A DNA stretch of 50,933 bases from a virus. The stretch is from IMG/VR virus record IMGVR_UViG_3300025892_000030, positions 1 to 50,933 of that record. One strand, 5' to 3'. The position numbers and the translations under genes were made by a program. Positions 13,682-20,980 of the stretch are shown piece by piece (position 1 is the first letter of the stretch; every line of letters starts with the position of its first letter). The notes under the pieces were generated by a model, which had not been told where the DNA came from, did no database searches, and saw nothing but the letters and a program-made list of their open reading frames with translations.

Positions 13682-14011
13682 TGTCAAGGCTTTCTGGTGC
13701 GCGATTAATCATGATCGCATTATGCGCCTGTTAACACGCGAAGAAAGCCTGCATCATGTGCACATGTCATCAGTGCATGTTGTGATCGTCCCTAGCAGTT
13801 GCCGAAACCCTTGTCAACACTTATTTTTTAGAACGTAGTTCTAGGGGTCGTGTGCATGTGCGGCCATGCGCGATGGCAAACTTTTTGAGCTTTGTCACAT
13901 GAATTATTTTCATAATCATAGATTATGATGGGGTTGTGCATGTGTATATACCTGCGCGATTGGCAGCTTTTTGGCGGGTCTGTCAAGTATTTTTTAACTA
14001 CTTTGTAGTTA
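13682..14011. repeat. Degenerate ~85-bp repeats with TGTCAA box and 3-nt-loop hairpin
   Basis: TGTYAA/C boxes start at 13729, 13812, 13893 and 13981 (steps 83, 81, 88), with another at 13682. In the units starting at 13812, 13893 and 13981 a perfect inverted repeat with a 3-nt loop follows 14-17 bases later: TAGAAC/GTTCTA (13829-13843), TCATAATC/GATTATGA (13910-13928) and TAACTAC/GTAGTTA (13995-14011). The unit starting at 13729 has a 12-bp palindrome CATGTGCACATG (13755-13766). GTGCATGT recurs at 13773, 13852 and 13936, and GCGCGAT at 13699, 13868 and 13954, each followed in the last two by CTTTTT. Stem sequences differ while position and loop size are kept. Confidence 0.8.
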
Positions 14012-14024
14012 GTTCTGGAATTCT

Positions 14025-14340
14025 CATAGTATTATTATACTATGGATAGAAATACTCGTAAGTCTCTGAAAATCCTCGGAGAGTTTTAAAGAATCTTTAA
14101 AACTAACACACTAGGGAGTCCTCTGGGACTCTATCAAGTACATAAGAATTACAAAGTAATTTTATTTAATATTACTTTAAAGAACTTTAAAGTATTCTGG
14201 AGTACTCTGGAGTTTCTTAAGAAACTCTGAGGCTTGGACTCTGGAAATCTTTAGAGTTTCTTAGGAAACTCTGGAGTCCTTGGAGGGTGGGCAGGAGGCC
14301 AGTACCCCCCACCCCCATATATACTAAATGTTATACATTT
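14025..14340. repeat. Cluster of perfect short-loop inverted repeats
   Basis: At least seven perfect inverted repeats sit in 316 bp: CATAGTAT/ATACTATG (14025-14044, 4-nt loop); AGTTTTAAAG/CTTTAAAACT (14082-14104, 3-nt loop); GAGTCC/GGACTC (14116-14131); AATTAC/GTAATT (14147-14161, 3-nt loop); TACTTTAAAG/CTTTAAAGTA (14173-14194, 2-nt loop); the loopless GAGTTTCTTAAGAAACTC (14210-14227); AGAGTTTC/GAAACTCT (14253-14272), itself enclosed by GGACTC (14236-14241) and GAGTCC (14274-14279); and AAATGT/ACATTT (14326-14340, 3-nt loop). None has a terminator-like T-run. Confidence 0.8.
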
Positions 14341-14373
14341 TTGGAAACTCTGGAGTGTCAAGCAGGTACTTCT

Positions 14374-14483
14374 GGGCGGGGCTAATAGACCCACTAAGGG
14401 CGGGTATTTAAAGACCCACTAACCGGACAACATCCTATAAGGATCTTATAGCTTCCTGTCCGGTTAGGGCGGGTATTTAAAGA
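14374..14483. repeat. GGGCGGG direct repeats flanking a nested hairpin
   Basis: Two adjoining units of 24-25 bp, GGGCGGG then an AT-rich spacer then AGACCCACTAA, lie at 14374-14397 and 14398-14422. A third partial unit (GGGCGGGTATTTAAAGA) is at 14467-14483. Between units two and three lies a two-step hairpin: outer 10-bp stem TAACCGGACA (14420-14429) with TGTCCGGTTA (14457-14466), symmetric 5-nt internal bulges, and an inner 7-bp stem CTATAAG/CTTATAG (14435-14451) closed by a 3-nt loop. The unit-plus-hairpin layout looks like a protein-recognition or origin element. Confidence 0.85.
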
Positions 14484-14533
14484 AGATAAACTTATACATA
14501 TATCTATATGTAACCGGGGGGACCGATTACGTT

Positions 14534-14562
14534 AGTATATAGCTGAAAGTGCGTTTTGTCAA
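14534..14562 (-). promoter_or_regulatory. Leftward sigma70-like promoter
   Basis: On the minus strand TTGACA (complement of 14557-14562), 17-bp spacer, TATACT (complement of 14534-14539). Start point near 14527. It would drive leftward transcription through the repeat region into the AT-hook gene at 13610, with a leader of about 900 nt full of hairpins. Its -35 box is one arm of a palindrome shared with the rightward promoter. Confidence 0.75.
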
Positions 14563-14576
14563 GTTAAATTTACTAC

Positions 14577-14604
14577 TTGACAAAATGGCTATAAGCTCTA
14601 TAAT
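14577..14604 (+). promoter_or_regulatory. Rightward consensus promoter for terminase/structural operon
   Basis: TTGACA at 14577-14582, 16-bp spacer and TATAAT at 14599-14604: both boxes are perfect. The expected start near 14611 is next to the ATG of terS at 14612, so the message would be leaderless or nearly so. The two -35 boxes lie in a perfect inverted repeat, TTTTGTCAAG (14554-14563) and CTTGACAAAA (14576-14585), with a 12-bp AT-rich centre. This could also act as an operator governing both directions. Confidence 0.85.
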
Positions 14605-14611
14605 GATAAGT

Positions 14612-15001
14612 ATGAATAAAGAACTGACAGATAAACAACACTCTTTCTTAGAACACCTAGTGGAACAAGGAGGTGATCCGAAGAAGGCAGCGGAGTTGGC
14701 TGGGTACAATAGTGGTCATTATCAGGTTGTAAAATCATTAAAAAAAGAAATATTAGACATAGCTGAAGGAATCCTAGCCCAGTCAGCTCCAAAAGCTGCT
14801 TTAAAACTTGTAGAAGTCATGAACTCTGATGTGCCTATTCCACAGGCTAACATGAGGCTACAAGCAGCACAGACAATCCTAGACCGTGTAGGCTTAGGTA
14901 AATCAGAACGTATAGATGTAAGTCATAAGGCTGAAGGAGGTTTATTTATACTACCTTCTAAACAAGAGGTTATTATTGATGGAGAATACGAGGAAGCTTA
15001 G
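14612..15001 (+). CDS. terS: Terminase small subunit
   Basis: This 129-aa protein begins MNKELTDKQHSFLEHLVEQG and continues with a helix-turn-helix-like block (DPKKAAELAGYNSGHYQVVK), as in phage small terminases that bind packaging sites and recruit the large subunit. The gene stands just before terL, which supports the call. ATG 14612 is chosen since upstream starts (GTG 14549, ATG 14585 or 14603) fall within or before the promoter. No ribosome site precedes it, consistent with leaderless translation from a start near 14611. Confidence 0.75.
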   Translation: MNKELTDKQHSFLEHLVEQGGDPKKAAELAGYNSGHYQVVKSLKKEILDIAEGILAQSAPKAALKLVEVMNSDVPIPQANMRLQAAQTILDRVGLGKSERIDVSHKAEGGLFILPSKQEVIIDGEYEEA

Positions 15002-15212
15002 GGGACATGTACCTTTCGGCTATAAGAAAGAAAAAAAAGAATTAATACCTGTGCCTCTAGAACTAGAAGCATTAGAAGATATTAAACAAGCAGTAATTAA
15101 TAAGCAGTTATCTTTACGTGATGGCTCTATGTGGTTAGAGCATAAAACAGGTCGTAAACTAAGTTATCAAGGTTTAAAGAATATAATTGACAATGAAAGA
15201 TTGGGAAATTAA
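14979..15212 (+). CDS. Small protein between terminase subunits, 77 aa
   Basis: ATG 14979 overlaps the terS end by 23 nt; the stop at 15212 overlaps terL by 20 nt. The product begins MENTRKLRGHVPFGYKKEKK and ends SYQGLKNIIDNERLGN. A Pro-Phe-Gly-Tyr segment followed by a helical region resembles the domain that in serine recombinases follows the catalytic part, and similar short proteins sit by the terminase in several marine phages, from memory. It lacks any recombinase catalytic domain. Possibly a DNA-binding packaging helper. Confidence 0.6.
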   Translation: MENTRKLRGHVPFGYKKEKKELIPVPLELEALEDIKQAVINKQLSLRDGSMWLEHKTGRKLSYQGLKNIIDNERLGN

Positions 15213-16869
15213 TCCAGATAAGTATCTTAAAGATGAAGATAATAACTTTATCTTTAAGGTAGACGGTACACCTAGATTAAAAGGTGGTAGACCTAAAGGC
15301 TCAAAAGGCAGAGGATATAATTATCATAGTCAAACTAAGGCTAAGTTAACTGCTAACCGAGTTATAAAAGATAAACAAAAGAAAATAGCTAAGACTGAAT
15401 CTAAGCTACATGCTTATAAAGAATCTTTAAAAAACACAAAGCAAACAATAAAAAAGCTAGAAAACTCAGACTCCGATAAAATTATAACCCCCGAAGAGCT
15501 ATCAAACACCCCCAAGCAAGTTCAACAAGAAGCAAAAGAAAATGTTATCTTTGCTCCAAATGAAGGGCCTCAGACAGAGTTCCTTGCAGCAGCCGAGACA
15601 GACGTTCTGTACGGCGGAGCAGCAGGGGGTGGTAAGAGCTATGCAATGCTCGTAGATCCTCTCAGATACGCTCACAGAGCCGCACACAGGGCCTTAATTA
15701 TTAGACGGTCTATGCCAGAGCTACGAGAGCTAATAGACAAAAGCCGAGAGTTATATCCCAAGGCTTTTCCCGGTTGTAAATACCGTGAAGTAGAAAAGCT
15801 TTGGAACTTCCCCAGCGGAGCTAAGATAGAGTTCGGCTTCCTTGAGCGTGATGCAGATGTATATCGTTATCAGGGACAAGCATATAGTTGGATAGGTTTT
15901 GATGAAATTACTCACTTACCCACAGAATTCTCTTGGAACTACCTAGCTTCAAGATTACGTACTACTGATTCAGAAATTGTTCCTTACATGCGTTGCACTG
16001 CTAACCCCGGCGGCGTGGGCGCTCACTGGGTAAAGAATAGATATATATTACCATCAGATCCTGATACAAGCTTTGTAGGCAAAGATGGCCTTACAAGAAA
16101 GTTTATACCGGCTCGTTTAGAAGATAATCCTTTCCTAGCAATGGATGGTCGTTATGAAAAGATGCTTAAAGCCTTACCTCCTACACAACGTAAGCAATTA
16201 CTAGAAGGTAACTGGGATGTTAATGAGGGCGCAGCCTTTACTGAATTTAGTTTAGAAGAACATGTAATACCGCCATTTCAAATCCCGATTCACTGGGATA
16301 GAGTTAAAGGAATAGATTATGGCTACGCTAGTGAGTCAGCCTGTGTTTGGGCTACTATAGACCCAAGTGATGGCACCCTCATTGTTTATAGAGAATTATA
16401 CCGTAAAGGCTTGACAGGACAGGATTTAGGCACTATAATAACAGAGATGGAAGTAGAAGACCCCTTCTCAGTTCAAGGTGTACTAGATACAGCAGCATGG
16501 TCCCGTACTGGGACTACAGGCCCTACAGTCGGTGAAACATTAGTAAGACAGGGCCATAAGCTGCGTAGAGCAGATAAAAACAGAATACAGGGCAAAATTC
16601 AAATCCACGAATACTTGAGGCTTCAGCCAAGCGGACGACCAAGATTACAGATTTTCAGTAGCTGTCCTAGCCTGATACGCGAGCTTCAAAGTATTCCTCT
16701 GGATAAGACTAATCCTGAAGATGTCAATACTCATGCGCCTGACCACGCCTATGATGCCTTACGGTATCTTATTATGTCAAGGCCAAGAGTAAATGACCCA
16801 CTAGCACAAATGCGGCACTTACGTATGGAACAGGCTTATACACCAGCAGACGCAGATTTCGGATATTAA
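15193..16869 (+). CDS. terL: Terminase large subunit
   Basis: This ATPase-nuclease packages DNA into the prohead. The start ATG 15193 (MKDWEINPDKYLK) is preferred to TTG 15187; 558 aa. The N-terminus has an AT-hook-like GGRPKGSKGRG (about 31-41), then a Lys-rich coiled coil. The ATPase shows Walker A GGAAGGGKS (about 141-149) and Walker B with F-D-E at about 236-238. The nuclease domain shows GIDYGYA with Asp about 375, then LDTAAW and a final DHAYDALRYL. Unlike most terminases it carries about 90 extra N-terminal residues before the ATPase core. Confidence 0.92.
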   Translation: MKDWEINPDKYLKDEDNNFIFKVDGTPRLKGGRPKGSKGRGYNYHSQTKAKLTANRVIKDKQKKIAKTESKLHAYKESLKNTKQTIKKLENSDSDKIITPEELSNTPKQVQQEAKENVIFAPNEGPQTEFLAAAETDVLYGGAAGGGKSYAMLVDPLRYAHRAAHRALIIRRSMPELRELIDKSRELYPKAFPGCKYREVEKLWNFPSGAKIEFGFLERDADVYRYQGQAYSWIGFDEITHLPTEFSWNYLASRLRTTDSEIVPYMRCTANPGGVGAHWVKNRYILPSDPDTSFVGKDGLTRKFIPARLEDNPFLAMDGRYEKMLKALPPTQRKQLLEGNWDVNEGAAFTEFSLEEHVIPPFQIPIHWDRVKGIDYGYASESACVWATIDPSDGTLIVYRELYRKGLTGQDLGTIITEMEVEDPFSVQGVLDTAAWSRTGTTGPTVGETLVRQGHKLRRADKNRIQGKIQIHEYLRLQPSGRPRLQIFSSCPSLIRELQSIPLDKTNPEDVNTHAPDHAYDALRYLIMSRPRVNDPLAQMRHLRMEQAYTPADADFGY

Positions 16870-16874
16870 TATAT

Positions 16875-19049
16875 ATGTCAGATGAAAATAGTTTAACAGC
16901 CAATGGTCTATACTTTGAACAAGTAGAAGACGAGCAAGGTATGCAATTGACTTTAGAAGAGTCCTTGCGTAATAACTTTGTTGGTCTTCTTATGGATCGT
17001 TACGAACAAGCTGAAAGCTCTAGAGACATTGATGAACAGCGTTGGTTAACTGCATATCACAATTATCGCGGTTTATACGACAAAAATGTACGATTTAGAG
17101 AGTCAGAAAAATCTAGAGTTTTTGTTAAAGTAACAAAGACAAAAGTCCTCGCAGCTTTTGGACAGCTTGTAGATGTTATATTCGGAGCTAACAAGTTTCC
17201 TATTGGCATTTCAGAGACTAAAATACCAGAAGGTATTAGCGAGTATGCCCATTTAGACCCTCAAAATCCTTTGCCCGGTATTGAAACTTCGGCAGAAGAA
17301 AACCCTGAAGGTAAGGAAGAGAAAAAAGATAATCCATTTGATGTGGGTTTTGAGGGTGATGGTAGAGTATTAAAGCCCGGAGCTACTTACGGGTCTGGAA
17401 AGTTTGACGAAATTTCTATTGAGGCACAAGGAGCAGACAAACTTGTAGATGGATCTAGTCCTAACCCAGCAGTAATGGAAGTTAGTCCAGCAAAAGAAGC
17501 TGCAAGACGTTTAGAGAAGCTTATTCATGATCAAATTGAAGAATCTAACGGCGCTAGTGAAATACGCAACGCTCTTTTTGAGTCTGCTCTATTTGGAACA
17601 GGCATCGTAAAAGGCCCATTTAACTTTAATAAGACATTGAGTCGCTGGGAAGAAAATGAAGAAGGATCTAGGAGATATTCTCCAATTGATGTGCGCGTCC
17701 CTCGTATTGAGTTTGTTAGCATTTGGGATTTTTTCCCTGATCCAAACGCTACAAACATAAACGAAGCAGAATATGTATTCCATCGCCACCGTATGAACCG
17801 CACTAAGCTGCGTTCGTTGGCTAAAATGCCATATTTTAACAAAGACGCTATTCGTGAAGCCTTAATGCTAGGGCCTAATTACGAAGAAAAAGACTATGAA
17901 CAAGAGCTGAAAGATGACCATCGCACAGGCGAAGAAGGGTCAGGACAGTTTGAAGTTCTAGAGTATTGGGGAGTAATAGACGCTGAGTATGCTCGCCAAG
18001 TTGGTATGGATATTCCAGATGAAGTAGATGACCTAGATGAAGTACAAGTTAACGCTTGGATCTGCAATGGTCAAATGTTACGAGCAGTAATAAATCCCTT
18101 TACGCCTTTCAGATTGCCTTATCATGCCTTCCCATACGAAAGAAATCCTTATAGTTTCTTTGGTATTGGCGTTGCAGAGAACATGGATGACTCTCAAAAG
18201 ATCATGAATGGTCATGCACGTATGGCAATTGACAATCTAGCGTTGTCAGGGTCATTAGTCTTTGATGTAGACGAAACTGCTCTTGTGGGCGGTCAAAGTA
18301 TGGAAATATTTCCGGGTAAAGTATTCCGAAGACAAGCAGGAGTACCGGGACAGGCAATTAACGGCTTAAAGTTTCCTAACACCTCACAAGAAAACATGAT
18401 GATGTTTGATAAATTCAGACAGCTTGCAGATGAACAGACAGGTATCCCAAGCTATTCTCATGGTCAGACAGGTGTCCAGAGTATGACGCGAACTGCTTCA
18501 GGAATGTCCATGCTACTTGGCGCAGCATCCCTTAACATCAAGACTGTTATTAAAAACCTTGATGATTTCTTGTTAAAGCCTATGGGCGAAGCATACTTCC
18601 AGTGGAACATGCAGTTCTTAGAATCTAAGTTAGATGTTAAAGGTGACTTAGAAGTAAAAGCCACAGGTACTAATAGCTTAATGCAGAAGGAAGTACGTAG
18701 CCAACGCTTGACTATGTTCTTACAGACTGCTCAAAACCCTGCTATTGCACCATTCATTAAAATGAACAAGCTAATTAGCGAGCTTGCTTACAGTCTTGAC
18801 CTTGATCCAGATGAATTGATCAACGATCCAGAAGAAGCAGCACTAATGGCTCAAATTATAGGGATGCAAAATAATGTTGGACAGGCAACTGGCCCGGAAG
18901 CTGGCCCCACTGGTGAACAACCCGGACCTATGGCTCCCCCTGAAGGAGCACCTCAGCAGCCTCAAGAGCTTGGAGCTACAGGTACTGGCGGTGGCAACAT
19001 CGGAACTGGAGCTGTACCGCAGTCAGGGGAGGCTGAGTTCTCTGGCTAA
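16875..19049 (+). CDS. Portal protein
   Basis: The 724-aa protein follows terL by 5 bp, where the portal is expected, and is the size of P22-type portals. The N-terminal part is helical (LLMDRYEQAESSRDIDEQRW), followed by an acidic insertion (about residues 125-200) and the wing/stem region with typical Arg-Arg-Arg and Trp-Asp-Phe-Phe-Pro-Asp-Pro segments near 285-295. The C-terminal region is Gln/Gly/Pro-rich (ending GAVPQSGEAEFSG), a likely flexible tail. Start ATG 16875 lacks a strong ribosome site. The call rests on position, size and segments characteristic of marine phage portals. Confidence 0.85.
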   Translation: MSDENSLTANGLYFEQVEDEQGMQLTLEESLRNNFVGLLMDRYEQAESSRDIDEQRWLTAYHNYRGLYDKNVRFRESEKSRVFVKVTKTKVLAAFGQLVDVIFGANKFPIGISETKIPEGISEYAHLDPQNPLPGIETSAEENPEGKEEKKDNPFDVGFEGDGRVLKPGATYGSGKFDEISIEAQGADKLVDGSSPNPAVMEVSPAKEAARRLEKLIHDQIEESNGASEIRNALFESALFGTGIVKGPFNFNKTLSRWEENEEGSRRYSPIDVRVPRIEFVSIWDFFPDPNATNINEAEYVFHRHRMNRTKLRSLAKMPYFNKDAIREALMLGPNYEEKDYEQELKDDHRTGEEGSGQFEVLEYWGVIDAEYARQVGMDIPDEVDDLDEVQVNAWICNGQMLRAVINPFTPFRLPYHAFPYERNPYSFFGIGVAENMDDSQKIMNGHARMAIDNLALSGSLVFDVDETALVGGQSMEIFPGKVFRRQAGVPGQAINGLKFPNTSQENMMMFDKFRQLADEQTGIPSYSHGQTGVQSMTRTASGMSMLLGAASLNIKTVIKNLDDFLLKPMGEAYFQWNMQFLESKLDVKGDLEVKATGTNSLMQKEVRSQRLTMFLQTAQNPAIAPFIKMNKLISELAYSLDLDPDELINDPEEAALMAQIIGMQNNVGQATGPEAGPTGEQPGPMAPPEGAPQQPQELGATGTGGGNIGTGAVPQSGEAEFSG

Positions 19050-19104
19050 GTTAGAGAGTTTAAAGGACAGCGTTAAAGAAGCAATGGAGAGAAAAGATGC
19101 CTAA
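19042..19104 (+). CDS. Possible mini-gene at the portal 3' end (non-ATG start)
   Basis: After the portal stop (19049), a different reading frame stays open to a TAA at 19104 and encodes AKLESLKDSVKEAMERKDA, a well-formed charged helix. It fills the gap to the next gene, overlapping its ATG by 8 nt. A strong AGGGGAGG at about 19025-19032 precedes CTG codons at 19033 and 19042, so a CTG start is possible. The same frame reaches back to an ATG at 18874 inside the portal gene. It may be a tiny gene, or a tail reached by frameshift. Confidence 0.35.
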   Translation: MAKLESLKDSVKEAMERKDA

Positions 19105-20965
19105 AAGTATGTTAAGCAGAGAGAAAAAAGCTATTGGTGGACAATTAGCTTCAAAACTAATTAAAGTTCTCAAACCTGCACAGAAAAAAAAGTTACTTGA
19201 TGTTGCTGAAGAACTAGAGTTTGTAGACAGTCCTGAAGGACGTACTGCTGCACAGTTTAAACAAGATTTTAAAGATTTTGCAGAAGAAAAAACACCGTTA
19301 ATGGAACAGTTATCTAAAGACTATGATCCAGAAACAGAAATGTTGGATATGGTTGATGATTACTTTATGGGTCTAAAACAAAGTAATAATGGAGAAGTTA
19401 TAAAAAGTTTTAAACCTTTAGAACGTCTTGAACAAAAATCAAAAAGTACTACAGCCCCTGTTAAAAAAATAAGTCCTGTTAACGCAGCTCAAAACCTTGA
19501 ATCCTTTGATGGCGTTGATGACATTGAAAATTATATGGATTCTTTAAGCACTAAAGATTTAGAAAAATTTAAAGACTCATTATCAGAAGATGACTTTGCA
19601 GCTCTTGAATCTTTTTTACCTAGGTCTACTTTAAATCGCAGAGAGCAAAAATCATTGGGTGGTAAATTAGCAAAGCCTCTTCTAAAAAGGGTGGCTAAAT
19701 TTTTTCCTGATGCAGAAGAAAAAGAAATTAAAACTACGCTAAAAAAAATAAATACTGAACTAGAAGCTGCTTCACAAACAATGAAAAAAGAAGATGCTAT
19801 TATAAAAGTAGCAGAAGATAATGGTGTAACTCCCGGCGCAGTTAGAGATATGGCAAAAGTAGAAGCTAGAAAACGCGGTGGAGGTAAAAGCGACAATACT
19901 TTAGAACGAATTGTACAAATAGGAAGAGCAGCTTTTACAAAACCTACTGCTGGTCAATCCCTTTTAGAGGGGGTTGGCGATCAAACTAGAGCGGCTAATG
20001 TTTTAGCAGGAAAAACTGCTTTAGTTGGTACAGGTGTAGGCTCTTTATTAGGGGCTGGTGCTATGAAAGCTTGGGATTCTCAAAACGACTCCGCACCCAC
20101 AAAAAAAGAATCTACAGCTTTTGAAAAAGCTTTTAGTAAAGCTCATAACGCAGGTAAAAAAACTTTTAAGTTTGAAGGTAAAGAATACACTACTGACGTT
20201 AGAAAAGGAAAAGCAGAAGGCGGTGAAATATCTGACGAAGATAGCTTTCGTATGATGTATAACTCATATAAACAAGAAATGGAAGCGGCTGAGTCACCTG
20301 AACAACAAGAACGTATTCAGCAAAACTTTCAAAAACAGACACAAAACGTAGATCAAGAAGTAAAAATGTCTGTGTTTAAAGAACAGGACAGGACTATGAA
20401 AGCTGAAGGCGGTTCACTGCTTGTACCCCCTGAAATGGGTATGGAAGAAGAAATGCCTGTAGATACTTTTACACCTGAAGAACAAGCAATGGCAGAAGAG
20501 TCACAGGTTCCAGACGATCAAATGGAAGATGACTACATGGGCTTTGTGCTTGATGAGTCTTTAGACGAAACAGAACAACAATATTTAATGGGAGCTTTGG
20601 AATCAGATTCAAGGCTTAGTGAAATCTTTGATAAAGTCATTATGACTGCATCAGAGTTTTCGGGAGCTGGAGAAGTTGAAGGCCCCGGAACAGGTGTATC
20701 AGATTCTATTCCTGCGCGATTGAGCGATGGAGAGTTTGTAATCACCGAAGAAGCCACCAGTGAAATCGGAGCAGACAACCTTCAAACAATGATGGATGAT
20801 GCAGAACGAAAAGCTAGTGGAGGTAAAGTCGGATACGCAGAAGGCGGTTTATTAAGTAATCCTTATGGGATGCCTAATAAACAAATGGAAGAAGAGGAAA
20901 ACCGCATAGAGCAATCTATGTTGGGTGCTAATCAAATGCCAAGCCTAATGGGAGGAAGACGCTAA
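19097..20965 (+). CDS. Large unknown virion-associated protein, 622 aa
   Basis: It lies between portal and scaffold. The N-terminal part has two related blocks: MLSREKKAIGGQLASKLIKV near residue 5 and TLNRREQKSLGGKLAKPLLK near residue 178, so an internal duplication is likely. The middle is Lys/Glu-rich and helical with a Gly-rich hydrophobic stretch near residue 315. The C-terminal third is acidic and ends with GPGTGVSDSIPARLSDGEFV, a block I recall in many marine phage virion proteins of unknown role, then Gly-rich repeats (Ala-Glu-Gly-Gly). Possibly an internal or scaffolding-related protein; not assigned. Confidence 0.7.
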   Translation: MPKSMLSREKKAIGGQLASKLIKVLKPAQKKKLLDVAEELEFVDSPEGRTAAQFKQDFKDFAEEKTPLMEQLSKDYDPETEMLDMVDDYFMGLKQSNNGEVIKSFKPLERLEQKSKSTTAPVKKISPVNAAQNLESFDGVDDIENYMDSLSTKDLEKFKDSLSEDDFAALESFLPRSTLNRREQKSLGGKLAKPLLKRVAKFFPDAEEKEIKTTLKKINTELEAASQTMKKEDAIIKVAEDNGVTPGAVRDMAKVEARKRGGGKSDNTLERIVQIGRAAFTKPTAGQSLLEGVGDQTRAANVLAGKTALVGTGVGSLLGAGAMKAWDSQNDSAPTKKESTAFEKAFSKAHNAGKKTFKFEGKEYTTDVRKGKAEGGEISDEDSFRMMYNSYKQEMEAAESPEQQERIQQNFQKQTQNVDQEVKMSVFKEQDRTMKAEGGSLLVPPEMGMEEEMPVDTFTPEEQAMAEESQVPDDQMEDDYMGFVLDESLDETEQQYLMGALESDSRLSEIFDKVIMTASEFSGAGEVEGPGTGVSDSIPARLSDGEFVITEEATSEIGADNLQTMMDDAERKASGGKVGYAEGGLLSNPYGMPNKQMEEEENRIEQSMLGANQMPSLMGGRR

Positions 20966-20980
20966 AAACAACAATAGTAC

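Larger units (their letters stand above)
13611..14611. other. Non-coding divergent region, about 1 kb
   Basis: This is the only stretch over 300 bp without a convincing gene. It lies between the two opposing operons. Reading rightward it holds: degenerate repeats of about 85 bp (13682-14011), a cluster of perfect short-loop inverted repeats (14025-14340) with many CTCTGGAG and AAACTCT words, a G-rich/C-rich pair (GGGTGGG at 14285-14291 and CCCACCC at 14308-14314), tandem GGGCGGG repeats around a nested hairpin (14374-14483), a further palindrome (14495-14512) and two back-to-back promoters (14534-14604). It probably combines the early and late control region with an origin and/or packaging sites. 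Confidence 0.75.

Noticed and set aside
13613-13712. N-terminal extension of the AT-hook protein
   Set aside because: Internal ATG 13610 has a strong ribosome site; the extension has atypical composition and overlaps control sequence.
13682-13986. Each TGTCAA box as a minus-strand promoter
   Set aside because: They match the -35 consensus, but at 16-18 bp no -10-like hexamer follows in the repeats; only the box at 14557 has one.
14979-15212. Serine recombinase or integrase
   Set aside because: Only a short recombinase-like segment is present, with no catalytic domain; no other integration gene exists in the window.
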